A stretch of 64,000 nucleotides of DNA, taken from positions 11,512 to 75,511 of the forward strand of contig DASYAI010000073.1 in NCBI GenBank assembly GCA_036501425.1, in the 5' to 3' direction. A program made the position numbers and the translations under genes. This stretch comes from DATKRB01 sp036501425. Lineage in GTDB: Bacteria; Actinomycetota; Acidimicrobiia; Acidimicrobiales; RAAP-2. The stretch's first letter is position 1, and the number at the start of each line of letters is the position of its first letter. The notes below the pieces were generated by a model. The model ran no database searches, had not been told where the DNA came from, and saw only the letters and a program-made list of their open reading frames with translations. Positions 1-7,257 of this stretch are shown here, in pieces.

Positions 1-241
1 CGGGCCACGGACCCTCCACCCGGGTGGGCACGTTGGAGAGCGCCTCGAGACCGAGCGAATCGGCCAGGCGCCGGGCCGGGTCGACCGTCACGACGCACGC
101 CCGCCGGCCGAGCGCAGCCCCCCGCAGGGCGACCGCAGCCGACACCGTGGTCTTGCCCACCCCGCCGGGTCCGCAGCACACCACCACCCGGCGCCCGGCG
201 GCCAGGGCGCCAAGGGCGCCGAACTGCCCCCCGGCACTCAC
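1..241 (-). CDS. ArsA/Get3-like ATPase, second copy (partial, N-terminus only)
   Basis: Only about the first 80 residues lie in the window; the gene runs off the left edge. The frame read from the reverse strand has a beta strand followed by the P-loop GPGGVGKTT, then a VVTVDPARRLADSLG stretch. This is the Walker A and switch region typical of ArsA/Get3-family anion-transporting ATPases. The likely start is the GTG at 241-239, which overlaps the stop of the preceding ATPase as GTGA and implies translational coupling. The pair of ATPases beside a divergent whiB matches the order Rv3679-Rv3680-whiB4 of Mycobacterium tuberculosis (established knowledge), so the two proteins probably form a heterodimer. 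The true cargo is unknown: in bacteria these ATPases are not necessarily arsenite pumps. Confidence 0.75.
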   Translation of the reverse strand, partial: MSAGGQFGALGALAAGRRVVVCCGPGGVGKTTVSAAVALRGAALGRRACVVTVDPARRLADSLGLEALSNVPTRVEGPWP

Positions 242-1224
242 GTGCTCGCCAGCTCGGGCGCCAGGGCGTCGACCTCGGCGGCCAGGGCGTCGGCCAGCAC
301 CGCCAGCTCGGCCGGCCCCACCGAGCCGCTGAGCAGAGCCGGCAGGCGCAGCTGGGGCAGCGGCAGCTCTCGGGCGAGGCGGTCGACCTGCTCGGCCTGC
401 AGCTCGGCGCGCCGCAGCCGGAACAGCCTCGCCGCCTCCAGCGCGTGCAGCTCCGCCGGGTCGACGTGCACCCCGGCTGCCCGGGCCGCTTCGGCCGCGG
501 GGACCCCGAGCCCGGGGGTCAGGGCGGTCAACCCGTTCACCACCACTGGCCCGAGGCGAACTCCGGCGCGGTCCTCGACCAGATAGGCGGCTTCGATGGT
601 CTCGCTGACCGGCATCTCCTCGGGGAGGGTCACCAGGATCACCTGGCACCGGGCCGGGTCAGCGAGCAGCGCCGCCACCTCGGTGGCCTGGGTCCGCACC
701 GGGCCACCCCGGGCCACGCCGAGGAGGCCCCGGGCCGAGGTCAAGAAGGTCACGGCGTGGCCGGTCGCCGGGGCGTCGAGCACCACCAGGTCGGCTACCT
801 GGTCCTGCTCGAGCCGCTTGACCTTGCCGAGCACGAGGACGTCGCGGATGCCGGGGATGGCGGTGGCGACGATGTCGAGCACCCCGCTCGAGACCAGGCG
901 CTTGGAGACCCGCCGCAGTCCGTGGTCGGCCAGATACTCGAGCAGGGCGTCGTCGGGGGTGATCCGCCGGGCCCGCACGACCGCCCCGCCCCCGGCCGCC
1001 CCGCCCCCGGCCCGGTAGAGGTCGGACTCGTCGTAGCCCAGGGCTTCGCTGCCGCCGAACGCCTCGCCGATGCCCGGCCGGCCCTCCAACTCGACGATGA
1101 GCACCGACAGGCCGGCATCGGCCGCCATCCGTCCGAGCGCCGCCACCACCGTGCTCTTGCCGACGCCGCCCTTCCCGGCCACCACGACCACCCGGCTCTG
1201 TCGGCAGAACGCGGCGATCTCCAT
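238..1224 (-). CDS. ArsA/Get3-like P-loop ATPase, first copy
   Basis: A 328-residue P-loop NTPase of the ArsA/Get3 (SIMIBI) class. The deviant Walker A GKGGVGKS is at about residues 17-24, followed by VLIVELEGRPGIGEAFG. Mid-protein DLVVLDAPATGH is the switch II/Walker B-like segment. It would act in the cytoplasm as a nucleotide-dependent dimer with the coupled downstream copy. There is no obvious metal-binding cysteine pair for arsenite. A TACGCT hexamer at 1238-1233, 8 bases before the ATG, suggests a nearly leaderless promoter in the short divergent region shared with whiB. The synteny supports co-function with WhiB-type redox control, but the substrate is not deducible from sequence. Confidence 0.8.
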   Translation of the reverse strand: MEIAAFCRQSRVVVVAGKGGVGKSTVVAALGRMAADAGLSVLIVELEGRPGIGEAFGGSEALGYDESDLYRAGGGAAGGGAVVRARRITPDDALLEYLADHGLRRVSKRLVSSGVLDIVATAIPGIRDVLVLGKVKRLEQDQVADLVVLDAPATGHAVTFLTSARGLLGVARGGPVRTQATEVAALLADPARCQVILVTLPEEMPVSETIEAAYLVEDRAGVRLGPVVVNGLTALTPGLGVPAAEAARAAGVHVDPAELHALEAARLFRLRRAELQAEQVDRLARELPLPQLRLPALLSGSVGPAELAVLADALAAEVDALAPELAST

Positions 1225-1293
1225 CCGTGGTCAGCGTAGCGTCGGGTGGGGGACGCGGGCCGGTGGAGGCGGCGAACCCCCTGGTCGTGCTAC

Positions 1294-1331
1294 TTGTTTG
1301 TTGCGCGAGGCCAGGGCTACCCTGGCCAGGG
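1294..1331 (+). promoter_or_regulatory. whiB promoter with palindrome over the -10
   Basis: A -35-like TTGTTT (1294-1299), an 18-base spacer and a -10-like TACCCT (1318-1323) precede whiB. The -10 lies inside the inverted repeat CCAGGG-cta-CCCTGG (1311-1325), followed directly by a third CCAGGG (1326-1331). A palindrome across the -10 is a natural repressor or autoregulator site. Which protein binds it is inference. Confidence 0.5.
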
Positions 1332-1353
1332 TAAGGGGGAGGGGGTTGGGTAC

Positions 1354-1620
1354 ATGGTTGCGATCCGGTCGGTAGGGGAGCTGTGGCAGGCCAAGGCGGC
1401 CTGCCGGGGGCCGCAGGCGGCGGCGTTCTTTCCGCCGAGTCATGTCGAGCGCAAGGAAGAGAAGGCCAGCCGTGAGGCGCGGGCGAAGGCGATCTGCGCC
1501 GACTGCCACGTACGGCGGGACTGCCTCGAGTACGCCGTCCGCATCCGTGAGCCGCACGGCATCTGGGGCGGGCTGAACGAGACCGAGCGCAAGGTTCTGA
1601 TCGAGCGGCGAGCGGGCTGA
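1354..1620 (+). CDS. whiB: WhiB-family iron-sulfur transcriptional regulator
   Basis: An 88-residue WhiB protein. The four cluster-ligating cysteines are at about residues 17, 48, 51 and 57 (C-X30-C-X2-C-X5-C). The G-[IV]-W-G-G turn (GIWGGLNETER) follows at 69-79, and the C-terminus is basic (KVLIERR). WhiB proteins bind a [4Fe-4S] cluster, sense redox or NO and act with sigma-70 region 4. The ATG at 1354 is preferred because a purine-rich Shine-Dalgarno (1335-1345) precedes it; an upstream in-frame extension to 1246 has no WhiB-like sequence. It is divergent from an ArsA-like ATPase pair, as whiB4 is in mycobacteria, so a WhiB4-like role is plausible. The paralogue class cannot be fixed by eye. 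Confidence 0.9.
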   Translation: MVAIRSVGELWQAKAACRGPQAAAFFPPSHVERKEEKASREARAKAICADCHVRRDCLEYAVRIREPHGIWGGLNETERKVLIERRAG

Positions 1621-1669
1621 GCAAGCCGGGCGGGCCGATCGGGCCCGGCGGAGCTGGGCTCGGGGCGGC

Positions 1670-2203
1670 TCAGGCGCGCCGGCGGGTCTGGTCGCCCCAG
1701 CCCAGCATCCGGGGCGTGGTGGCCACCACGGTGACGAAGAGCACGAAGGTCACCGCGTGGACTGCCGTGCACCAGATGCAGATGTTGTCGATGATGATCA
1801 GCTCGGCCGAGACGAGATAGAGGGCGAACGCCATCCCAACGATCACCATCGCGAGGCGCGCCACGTGGAGCCGCCGGTCCGGGCTCCTCCAGGCGGGGGG
1901 CACCGTTATGGCGGTCATCGCGAGGTAGAAGGCGAGCCCGAGCACGGCCACCGGCATCCCGAGGAAGTGGGACTGGGCGCTGGTCGTGACCTTGGCGCAA
2001 TTGATGAGTCCCTGGTCCGAGCAGACGAGGGCCTGGGTGCCGACGAAGTGGGCGACGGTCAGGTATACCGAGATCCCGAGCCCGGCCAGCGAGAACGCCA
2101 GGCTCAGTGCTACAGCCGAGCGGGGGGCCGGCTCTTCGAGCCCCTGGTTGAGGCCGCCTCGCCCGAGCAACGCGCTCAGGGTCGACCGCACGTCGGACTG
2201 CAC
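1670..2203 (-). CDS. Vitamin K epoxide reductase (VKOR) family membrane protein
   Basis: About 177 residues with four to five hydrophobic helices. A periplasmic-loop cysteine pair CSDQGLINC is followed by the active-site CxxC as CIWC before the last helix. This is the VKOR arrangement: the CxxC reduces quinone and the loop cysteines relay electrons to a thioredoxin-like partner that makes disulfides in exported proteins. The start is probably the GTG at 2203 (or 2191), just downstream of the DUF929 gene. That partner gene ends at 2215 on the same strand, so the two form an operon. Together they look like a quinone-linked disulfide-forming module (DsbB/DsbA-like) at the cell envelope. Confidence 0.85.
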   Translation of the reverse strand: MQSDVRSTLSALLGRGGLNQGLEEPAPRSAVALSLAFSLAGLGISVYLTVAHFVGTQALVCSDQGLINCAKVTTSAQSHFLGMPVAVLGLAFYLAMTAITVPPAWRSPDRRLHVARLAMVIVGMAFALYLVSAELIIIDNICIWCTAVHAVTFVLFVTVVATTPRMLGWGDQTRRRA

Positions 2204-2214
2204 TGGTGGACCGG

Positions 2215-3426
2215 TCAGCTCGTCAGCTTGAGGGCCTTGGAGGCCTCGCTCACGCCCTTGCTCTTGCACACCGCCGCCGGCTGGGCCCCATCGGCGGCGC
2301 ACACGGCCGCCGACAGGTAGTTGGACGAGGCGATGATCGCCTGGGTGACCGGGTTCGTCGGGTCGTCGAGGCCCGAGACGATCTGCTGGCGGCTCAGGTT
2401 CTGGAGGATCGACGGGCTGTACTGCGACGACTGGTACACGAAGACCTTGTTCCCGATGTCGACGAACGGGATCCCGACCTGGCTGTTGTCGGTCACCCCG
2501 GGAAGGTACTTGCTCGAGTAATAGGTGCTGATCAGTTTCTGGTCCGCCTTGGTGAGCGGCTGGAGCTGCGTGTAGTAGCCCGTCGCGGTGTCGGGGATGT
2601 TGCTGTAGTGCTCGACCGCGTTCAGCCCGATGTAGGTGCTGTTCAGCGAGGTCTTGTAGAAGGTGAAGGTCTGGGTGTTGGGATCGATGTCCGAGGACGA
2701 GGACGACATCTCCCCGAGTCCGCTGAAGGTGCCGAAGCGCGCCAACGAGGTGACGATGGCCCACCGCTCGGCGGCGCAGTAGGGGCAGAACTCCCCACCC
2801 AGGTAGAAGACGCCCGGTTTGCCATCCACGGTCAGCGACGGCGTGCCGCTCACCGCGGTGGGTGCGGTGACGGGCGCCGCAGTCGAGGTGACGCCGACCT
2901 TGTCGTACACCGAGGTCGGGATGGATTGGAGGGACTGGACCATGGAGGCCGGAACCGGGGTGAACTGCGTCGGGCCGCCGGTCGAGGTCGGGGTGTTGGA
3001 GTGGGTCACGTTGACGATCACCAGCACGGCGACCACCACGATCACCACCCCGACCGCCCCCCAGGTGAACAGCGTGGAGCGCGATCGCCCTCGCCAGCCG
3101 CCGGCGGAGCTGCTCGCCCTGGCGCCCCCCGTCGCGGCCCGTCCCCCGCCCGCAGGGCCTCGTTGACCGTTGCGCCCCGCGCTTCCGGCGGTCCCAGGGC
3201 GCTGACCTCGCCCGTTGGCCCCACCGGTGCCGCCGCCGGGGCGCGAGCGCGGGTCGCGTGACTTGTCGGGCTCGGCCTGCGCCGGTCGTCGTGCTCCCGG
3301 GGCGCGCTTGGAGCTGGTCCCTACCGACCGGGCGGCCTGCTTCCCCGAGACCGCCCGGCTCTGGCGGCGGCTCGCTTCTTTGTCCGACGCCGACCGACCT
3401 CCGGTCGGGTTCCTGTCGTCTGGCAT
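2215..3426 (-). CDS. DUF929-like membrane-anchored thioredoxin-fold protein
   Basis: 403 residues. Residues 1-115 form a long, basic, low-complexity (Gly/Arg/Ser/Pro) cytoplasmic tail. One transmembrane helix spans about 120-140, and the rest is an exported domain with the redox motif GGEFCPYCAAERW, CPYC at about 214-217. The sequence around the motif resembles DUF929, a thioredoxin-like family. It immediately precedes the VKOR gene, which makes it the probable thiol partner that VKOR re-oxidises. The ATG at 3426 has a GGGAGGAG Shine-Dalgarno upstream. The unusually long N-terminal tail is rich in arginine and glycine and may be disordered. The function as an oxidase (rather than an isomerase) is inferred from the partner. 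Confidence 0.75.
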   Translation of the reverse strand: MPDDRNPTGGRSASDKEASRRQSRAVSGKQAARSVGTSSKRAPGARRPAQAEPDKSRDPRSRPGGGTGGANGRGQRPGTAGSAGRNGQRGPAGGGRAATGGARASSSAGGWRGRSRSTLFTWGAVGVVIVVVAVLVIVNVTHSNTPTSTGGPTQFTPVPASMVQSLQSIPTSVYDKVGVTSTAAPVTAPTAVSGTPSLTVDGKPGVFYLGGEFCPYCAAERWAIVTSLARFGTFSGLGEMSSSSSDIDPNTQTFTFYKTSLNSTYIGLNAVEHYSNIPDTATGYYTQLQPLTKADQKLISTYYSSKYLPGVTDNSQVGIPFVDIGNKVFVYQSSQYSPSILQNLSRQQIVSGLDDPTNPVTQAIIASSNYLSAAVCAADGAQPAAVCKSKGVSEASKALKLTS

Positions 3427-3557
3427 TGCGCGGGCGCTCTCCTCCCGGTTCGCGGTATTCGGACGGACCGGCGCCGAGGCCGTTCATGCTGCTCGGACGG
3501 CGCGTCGCCAGCGTAGACGAGGGGCCGCGCCACGGGGGGTCGGACCCCCGATGGCGG

Positions 3558-3563
3558 TAGCCT
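3558..3563 (+). promoter_or_regulatory. Leaderless -10 (TAGCCT) of the NUDIX gene
   Basis: TAGCCT ends 7 bases before the ATG at 3571 and there is no Shine-Dalgarno. Transcription would begin at or next to the start codon. Confidence 0.55.
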
Positions 3564-3570
3564 CCGGGCG

Positions 3571-4545
3571 ATGGCCCGTCCGAGTCTGCCGGTACGAGAA
3601 CCGGGTGCCGAGCCGCCCGCGACCGGCCTGCCGGTCGTGCCCCGCCCCGCCGCCACCTTGCTGGTGGTGCGCGACCGGCCCGCGCCCGCCGCCCGGCCGG
3701 GCGAGGCCGACCGCGTCGCCGACACCGTCGTCTCCGGTGGGCTGGAGGTCCTGATGGTGCGGCGCAGCGAGCGGGCCGACTTCGTGGGCGGAGCCCACGT
3801 GTTCCCCGGGGGCGGGGTGGACCCGACCGACGACGTGGCGACGGCCGGACCCGAGGTCGCGGCGCTGTCCGACGAGGTGGCCTCGGCCGTGCTCGGGCTG
3901 GCCCCCGGCGGCCGGGCCTATTGGGTGGCCGCCCTGCGCGAGTGCTTCGAGGAGGCCGGCGTGCTGCTGGCATATCGCGGGTCCGGGCGCTCGGCGATGC
4001 TCTCCTTCGAGCGGGACGAGGAGCGGGCGCGCTACGAGGACCTGCGGCGCGAGGTGAACGCCGGGCGACTGTCGTTCCTCGATCTGTGCCGGGGCGAGGG
4101 CCTCCAGCTGGCCCTCGACCGGGTCCACTATTTCGCTCACTGGGTCACGCCGGCCGGCTCGCCCCGGCGCTACGACACCCGGTTCTTCGTGACCCTCGCA
4201 CCCCATGGGCAGTCGCCGCGCCGCGACGACCGCGAGATCGTCGACGAGGTCTGGATCTCGCCCGAGGAGGCCCTCCGGCGCCATCGGGCGGGGGAGATCG
4301 ACGTGGTGCTCCCGACCGCCCGCTGCCTGAGCGCCATCAGCGGCTTTCCGAGTGCCGGCGCGCTCGTCGAGGCCGTGCGGCGTGCCGGGGGCGCCGGGGC
4401 GGCCGAGGTCGCCGGCCACGAGCGGGGGGCCGAGCCGCCCCGCCCGTCGGGCCCTCCTCTCATGGTCAGGGACTTCCACGGCGCGAGGGTCGTGCTGCCC
4501 GGCGACCCTCCCGGGGCAGCCGGCTTGCCTCCCCGCCTCCGGTGA
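3571..4545 (+). CDS. NUDIX hydrolase (NUDT19-like)
   Basis: 324 residues. The NUDIX helix is visible as ALRECFEEAGVLL (REx2EExG core), preceded by VFPGGGVDP. An insertion separates strand and box, as in the NUDT19/RP2p-like subgroup that hydrolyses CoA and related nucleotide derivatives. A later VDEVWISPEEAL segment is the usual C-terminal part of the fold. The protein is cytoplasmic and its exact substrate cannot be read from sequence. A -10-like hexamer directly before the ATG argues for a leaderless transcript starting here. The stop overlaps a possible GTG start of the following metallo-hydrolase gene (GTGA at 4542), so the two genes are probably co-transcribed. Confidence 0.85.
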   Translation: MARPSLPVREPGAEPPATGLPVVPRPAATLLVVRDRPAPAARPGEADRVADTVVSGGLEVLMVRRSERADFVGGAHVFPGGGVDPTDDVATAGPEVAALSDEVASAVLGLAPGGRAYWVAALRECFEEAGVLLAYRGSGRSAMLSFERDEERARYEDLRREVNAGRLSFLDLCRGEGLQLALDRVHYFAHWVTPAGSPRRYDTRFFVTLAPHGQSPRRDDREIVDEVWISPEEALRRHRAGEIDVVLPTARCLSAISGFPSAGALVEAVRRAGGAGAAEVAGHERGAEPPRPSGPPLMVRDFHGARVVLPGDPPGAAGLPPRLR

Positions 4546-4550
4546 GGGCG

Positions 4551-5483
4551 ATGCTCGACCTCGGGGTCGGCCCCGGTGTCGAGGTCGGCGTGCCGGTCGA
4601 GATCGCGCCCGGCGTACGGCGGCTGACCGCACCCAACCCGGGCCTGATGACCGGGCCCGGCACCAACACCTACCTGGTGGGGACCCACGACGTCGCGGTG
4701 GTCGACCCTGGGCCCGACCACGCCGAGCATCTCGCCGCGGTGGTGGAGGCAGCCGGCGCCGGCGGTGGATCGGTGCGGTGGGTGCTGGTCACCCACACCC
4801 ATGGCGATCATGCGCCCGGAGCGGCCCCGCTGGCCTGCACCACGGGCGCCGAGGTGATCGGCTTCGATCAGCGCGACGGCTTCCACCCGGACCGGTCCGT
4901 GGGCGACGGCTGGACCCTGCGGAGCGGTGACGTGGCGCTGCGTGCCGTTCATACGCCGGGCCACGCGTCGAACCACCTGTGCTGGCTGGTCGAACCGATC
5001 GCCCTGCTGCTTTCGGGCGACCACGTCATGCACGGGTCGACCGTCGTGATCCGCCCGCCCGACGGCGACATGGCCGAGTACCTGCGCAGCCTCCGCCGGT
5101 TGGTGACGCTCCATCCCCGACTCGCGGCGATCGCCCCGGGCCACGGCCGGATCATCGGCGATCCGGTGGCCAGTGTGGAGGGGATCGTCGCCCACCGGCT
5201 CGAACGGGAGGCCCTGGTCCTCGGCGCCCTGAGGAGCCTGGGTGGGGCGACCATCGACGAGCTCGTCCGGCTGGTCTATGCCGACGTGGACGACGAGCAC
5301 CGCAAGGTGGGCCGCGCCTCGCTGTGGGCCCATCTCCGCAAGCTGGAGGCCGACGGCGCGGTCCGGCGGCTCGACCGCCCGGGCCCCACCGACGCCGGCC
5401 CCACCGACGCCGGCCCCACCGACGCCGAGCCGGACGATCCCGAGCTGGCTTCGTGGTGGGTGGCGGTGGATCCGGAGACCTGA
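4551..5483 (+). CDS. Metallo-beta-lactamase-fold hydrolase (LACTB2/RNase-like)
   Basis: About 310 residues. The N-terminus carries TGPGTNTYLVG, then the zinc motif HTHGDHAPG, a second histidine region HTPGHASNH, and GDHVMHG supplying further metal ligands. A winged-helix-like segment (about residues 215-270) follows the MBL domain, as in LACTB2-type proteins that act on RNA or thioesters. The ATG at 4551 is annotated; an in-frame GTG at 4542 overlapping the NUDIX stop is an alternative. Near the C-terminus the peptide GPTDA is repeated three times, encoded by perfect 15-base repeats at 5382-5426. That segment is probably a disordered linker and not catalytic. Confidence 0.85.
   Translation: MLDLGVGPGVEVGVPVEIAPGVRRLTAPNPGLMTGPGTNTYLVGTHDVAVVDPGPDHAEHLAAVVEAAGAGGGSVRWVLVTHTHGDHAPGAAPLACTTGAEVIGFDQRDGFHPDRSVGDGWTLRSGDVALRAVHTPGHASNHLCWLVEPIALLLSGDHVMHGSTVVIRPPDGDMAEYLRSLRRLVTLHPRLAAIAPGHGRIIGDPVASVEGIVAHRLEREALVLGALRSLGGATIDELVRLVYADVDDEHRKVGRASLWAHLRKLEADGAVRRLDRPGPTDAGPTDAGPTDAEPDDPELASWWVAVDPET
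5382..5426 (+). repeat. 15-base tandem repeat, 3 copies, in frame
   Basis: GGCCCCACCGACGCC occurs three times head to tail and encodes GPTDA x3 near the end of the metallo-hydrolase. It is a recent slippage-type expansion that preserves the reading frame. Confidence 0.9.
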
Positions 5484-5565
5484 CGGCACCCGGGGATCCG
5501 ACGGCACGATCGGCCGGGTCCGAGCCCGGCGCGGACGCCCGGAGCTCGCGGTGCTCCGATGAGGG

Positions 5566-6735
5566 TCAGCCGGGGACGGGCGCCTGCGCCTCGAGCGCCC
5601 GGGCGACGTTGGCCAGCATCCGTCCCGTGCAGCCGCCCGCCTCGATCACCGGGGCGACGTCCTCGGCCAGGGTCCGGGCCAGCTCGGCGAAGACCGTCGC
5701 CAGCTCGCCGCTGCCCAGCGCCACCGGGCGCCCGTCGTCGCCGCCCTTGGCCAGGTCGGGATGGAGGGGGATGGTGCCCACCAGCGGCACCCCGAGCTCG
5801 GTCGCCAGCCGGGTTCCGCCGCCCGACCCGAAGAGGGCGTAGGTCGTGCCGTGCTCGCAGGTGAAGTCGCTCATGTTCTCGATCACCCCGGCCACCCTGA
5901 GGTAGCCCCGGCGGGCCATGTCGGCCGCCCGGGCGGCGACGAGCTGGGCGGCGAGCGGGGGAGTGGTCACCACCACCATCTCGGTGCGCGGCAGCATCCG
6001 GGCCAATCCCATCTGGACGTCGCCCGTGCCGGGGGGCAGGTCGATCAGCAGGTAGTCGAGCTGTCCCCAATGGGCGTCCTGCAGGAACTGCTGCACCGCC
6101 CGGTTGAGCACCAGGCCGCGCCACATGATCGCCCGGTCCTCGTCGGCGAGGAACCCCATCGAGAGCACCCGGAGCAGGCCGTCGCCCACCGGGAGCTCGA
6201 GCGGCACCATCTTGCCGTCACGGGCCTCCAGCGCCCCGTCCATGCCGAGCAGGCGGGGGACCGAAAACCCCCAGATGTCGGCGTCGAGCACCCCGACCAC
6301 CAGGCCGCGGCGGGCGAGGGCGACCGCCAGATTGACGGTCACCGACGACTTGCCCACCCCGCCCTTGCCCGAGGCAACCGCCAGGATCCGGGCGCTGTCG
6401 GGCACCGCGGTCGGCGGGGCGTGGTCCCGGGCGTTGCGGCGGGCCCGCGCCATCACCGCCTGGCGCTCGGCGGCGTCCATCTCGCCCGTGCGCACCTTCA
6501 CCGCCCCGACCCCCGGCATCGGGCTGATCCGGCCGACCACGTCCCGCTCGATCTGCGCTCGCAGCGGGCACCCGGCGATGGTGAGCGCCACCACCACCTC
6601 GACCGTCCCGTCGGGGGCGACGTCCACCGAGCGCACCATGCCCAGGTCGACCACGTTGTCCCCGAGCTCGGGGTCGACGACCGCTCGCAAGGCCGCGAGG
6701 ATGTCGTCTCGAGAGGGGGGTCCGGGGGCCGGCAC
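5566..6735 (-). CDS. mrp: Mrp/NBP35-type iron-sulfur carrier ATPase
   Basis: 389 residues. An N-terminal MIP18/DUF59 domain (about 1-90) is followed by a ParA-like ATPase with Walker A SGKGGVGKSS near residue 120, DADIWGFSVP and LIDLPPGTGDVQ. Mrp proteins transfer iron-sulfur clusters to client enzymes in the cytosol. The usual CxxC near IENMS is not present: the segment reads MSDFTCEHG with one cysteine, so any cluster binding must use other ligands. The GTG at 6735 is chosen because TAGAAT lies 7 bases upstream, a leaderless arrangement. It is divergent from an A-type iron-sulfur carrier gene, which supports the assignment. Confidence 0.9.
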   Translation of the reverse strand: MPAPGPPSRDDILAALRAVVDPELGDNVVDLGMVRSVDVAPDGTVEVVVALTIAGCPLRAQIERDVVGRISPMPGVGAVKVRTGEMDAAERQAVMARARRNARDHAPPTAVPDSARILAVASGKGGVGKSSVTVNLAVALARRGLVVGVLDADIWGFSVPRLLGMDGALEARDGKMVPLELPVGDGLLRVLSMGFLADEDRAIMWRGLVLNRAVQQFLQDAHWGQLDYLLIDLPPGTGDVQMGLARMLPRTEMVVVTTPPLAAQLVAARAADMARRGYLRVAGVIENMSDFTCEHGTTYALFGSGGGTRLATELGVPLVGTIPLHPDLAKGGDDGRPVALGSGELATVFAELARTLAEDVAPVIEAGGCTGRMLANVARALEAQAPVPG

Positions 6736-6742
6736 GATGAGA

Positions 6743-6748
6743 ATTCTA
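6743..6748 (-). promoter_or_regulatory. Leaderless -10 (TAGAAT) of mrp
   Basis: TAGAAT on the reverse strand, 7 bases before the GTG at 6735. This decides the start against longer upstream extensions. Confidence 0.55.
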
Positions 6749-6801
6749 CCTGGTGAGGCGGCCCGACCCGCTCTGCGGTGTGCCCTCGGCCCTCGGGGCC
6801 C

Positions 6802-6807
6802 GGTAAC
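6802..6807 (+). promoter_or_regulatory. Candidate -10 (TAACAT) of the A-type carrier gene
   Basis: TAACAT sits about 90 bases upstream of the carrier start, in the divergent region with mrp. The gene also has a clear GAGGAGG Shine-Dalgarno, so a normal leader is expected here. Confidence 0.35.
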
Positions 6808-6897
6808 ATCGGGACATCGGTGCGCCGACCCTCTGCGGGGCGGTGGGCGCAGCGAGCGGCCGGCCAGGGTGGCGACGGCGACGAGGAGGCGACTGCG

Positions 6898-7257
6898 ATG
6901 GCGATGACGACGGTGAGCATCGGCAAGAAGCCGGCACCGGTGTCCCTGACCGACGTGGCCACGACCAAGGTGGCCGAGCTGCTGGCGCAGGAGGAAGGCG
7001 ACGCCCTGGCCCTGCGGGTTGCGGTCAAGCCGGGCGGCTGCTCGGGCTACAGCTACGAGATGTTCTTCGACAGCGAGCTGGCCACCGACGACATCGTGCG
7101 GGAGTTCGGCACGGTCAAGGTGGTGGTCGACCCGTCGAGCGCCGAGCTGCTGACCGGGGCCACGCTGGACTACAGCGACGGCCTGCAGGGAGCCGGCTTC
7201 CACATCACCAACCCCAATGCCACCCGGACGTGTGGCTGCGGGTCATCTTTCAGCTGA
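6898..7257 (+). CDS. A-type iron-sulfur carrier (ErpA/IscA/HesB family)
   Basis: 119 residues with the three conserved cysteines: one in KPGGCSGYSY (about residue 45) and two in the C-terminal TCGCGSSF. A-type carriers hold a [2Fe-2S] or [4Fe-4S] cluster and pass it to apo-enzymes. The ATG at 6898 has a strong GAGGAGG about 8 bases upstream; a second ATG two codons on is possible. The gene faces away from mrp and its end overlaps the presumed start of a gene for a [2Fe-2S] protein. Carrier and client may therefore be produced together. Whether it is functionally ErpA- or IscA-like cannot be told from sequence alone. Confidence 0.9.
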   Translation: MAMTTVSIGKKPAPVSLTDVATTKVAELLAQEEGDALALRVAVKPGGCSGYSYEMFFDSELATDDIVREFGTVKVVVDPSSAELLTGATLDYSDGLQGAGFHITNPNATRTCGCGSSFS

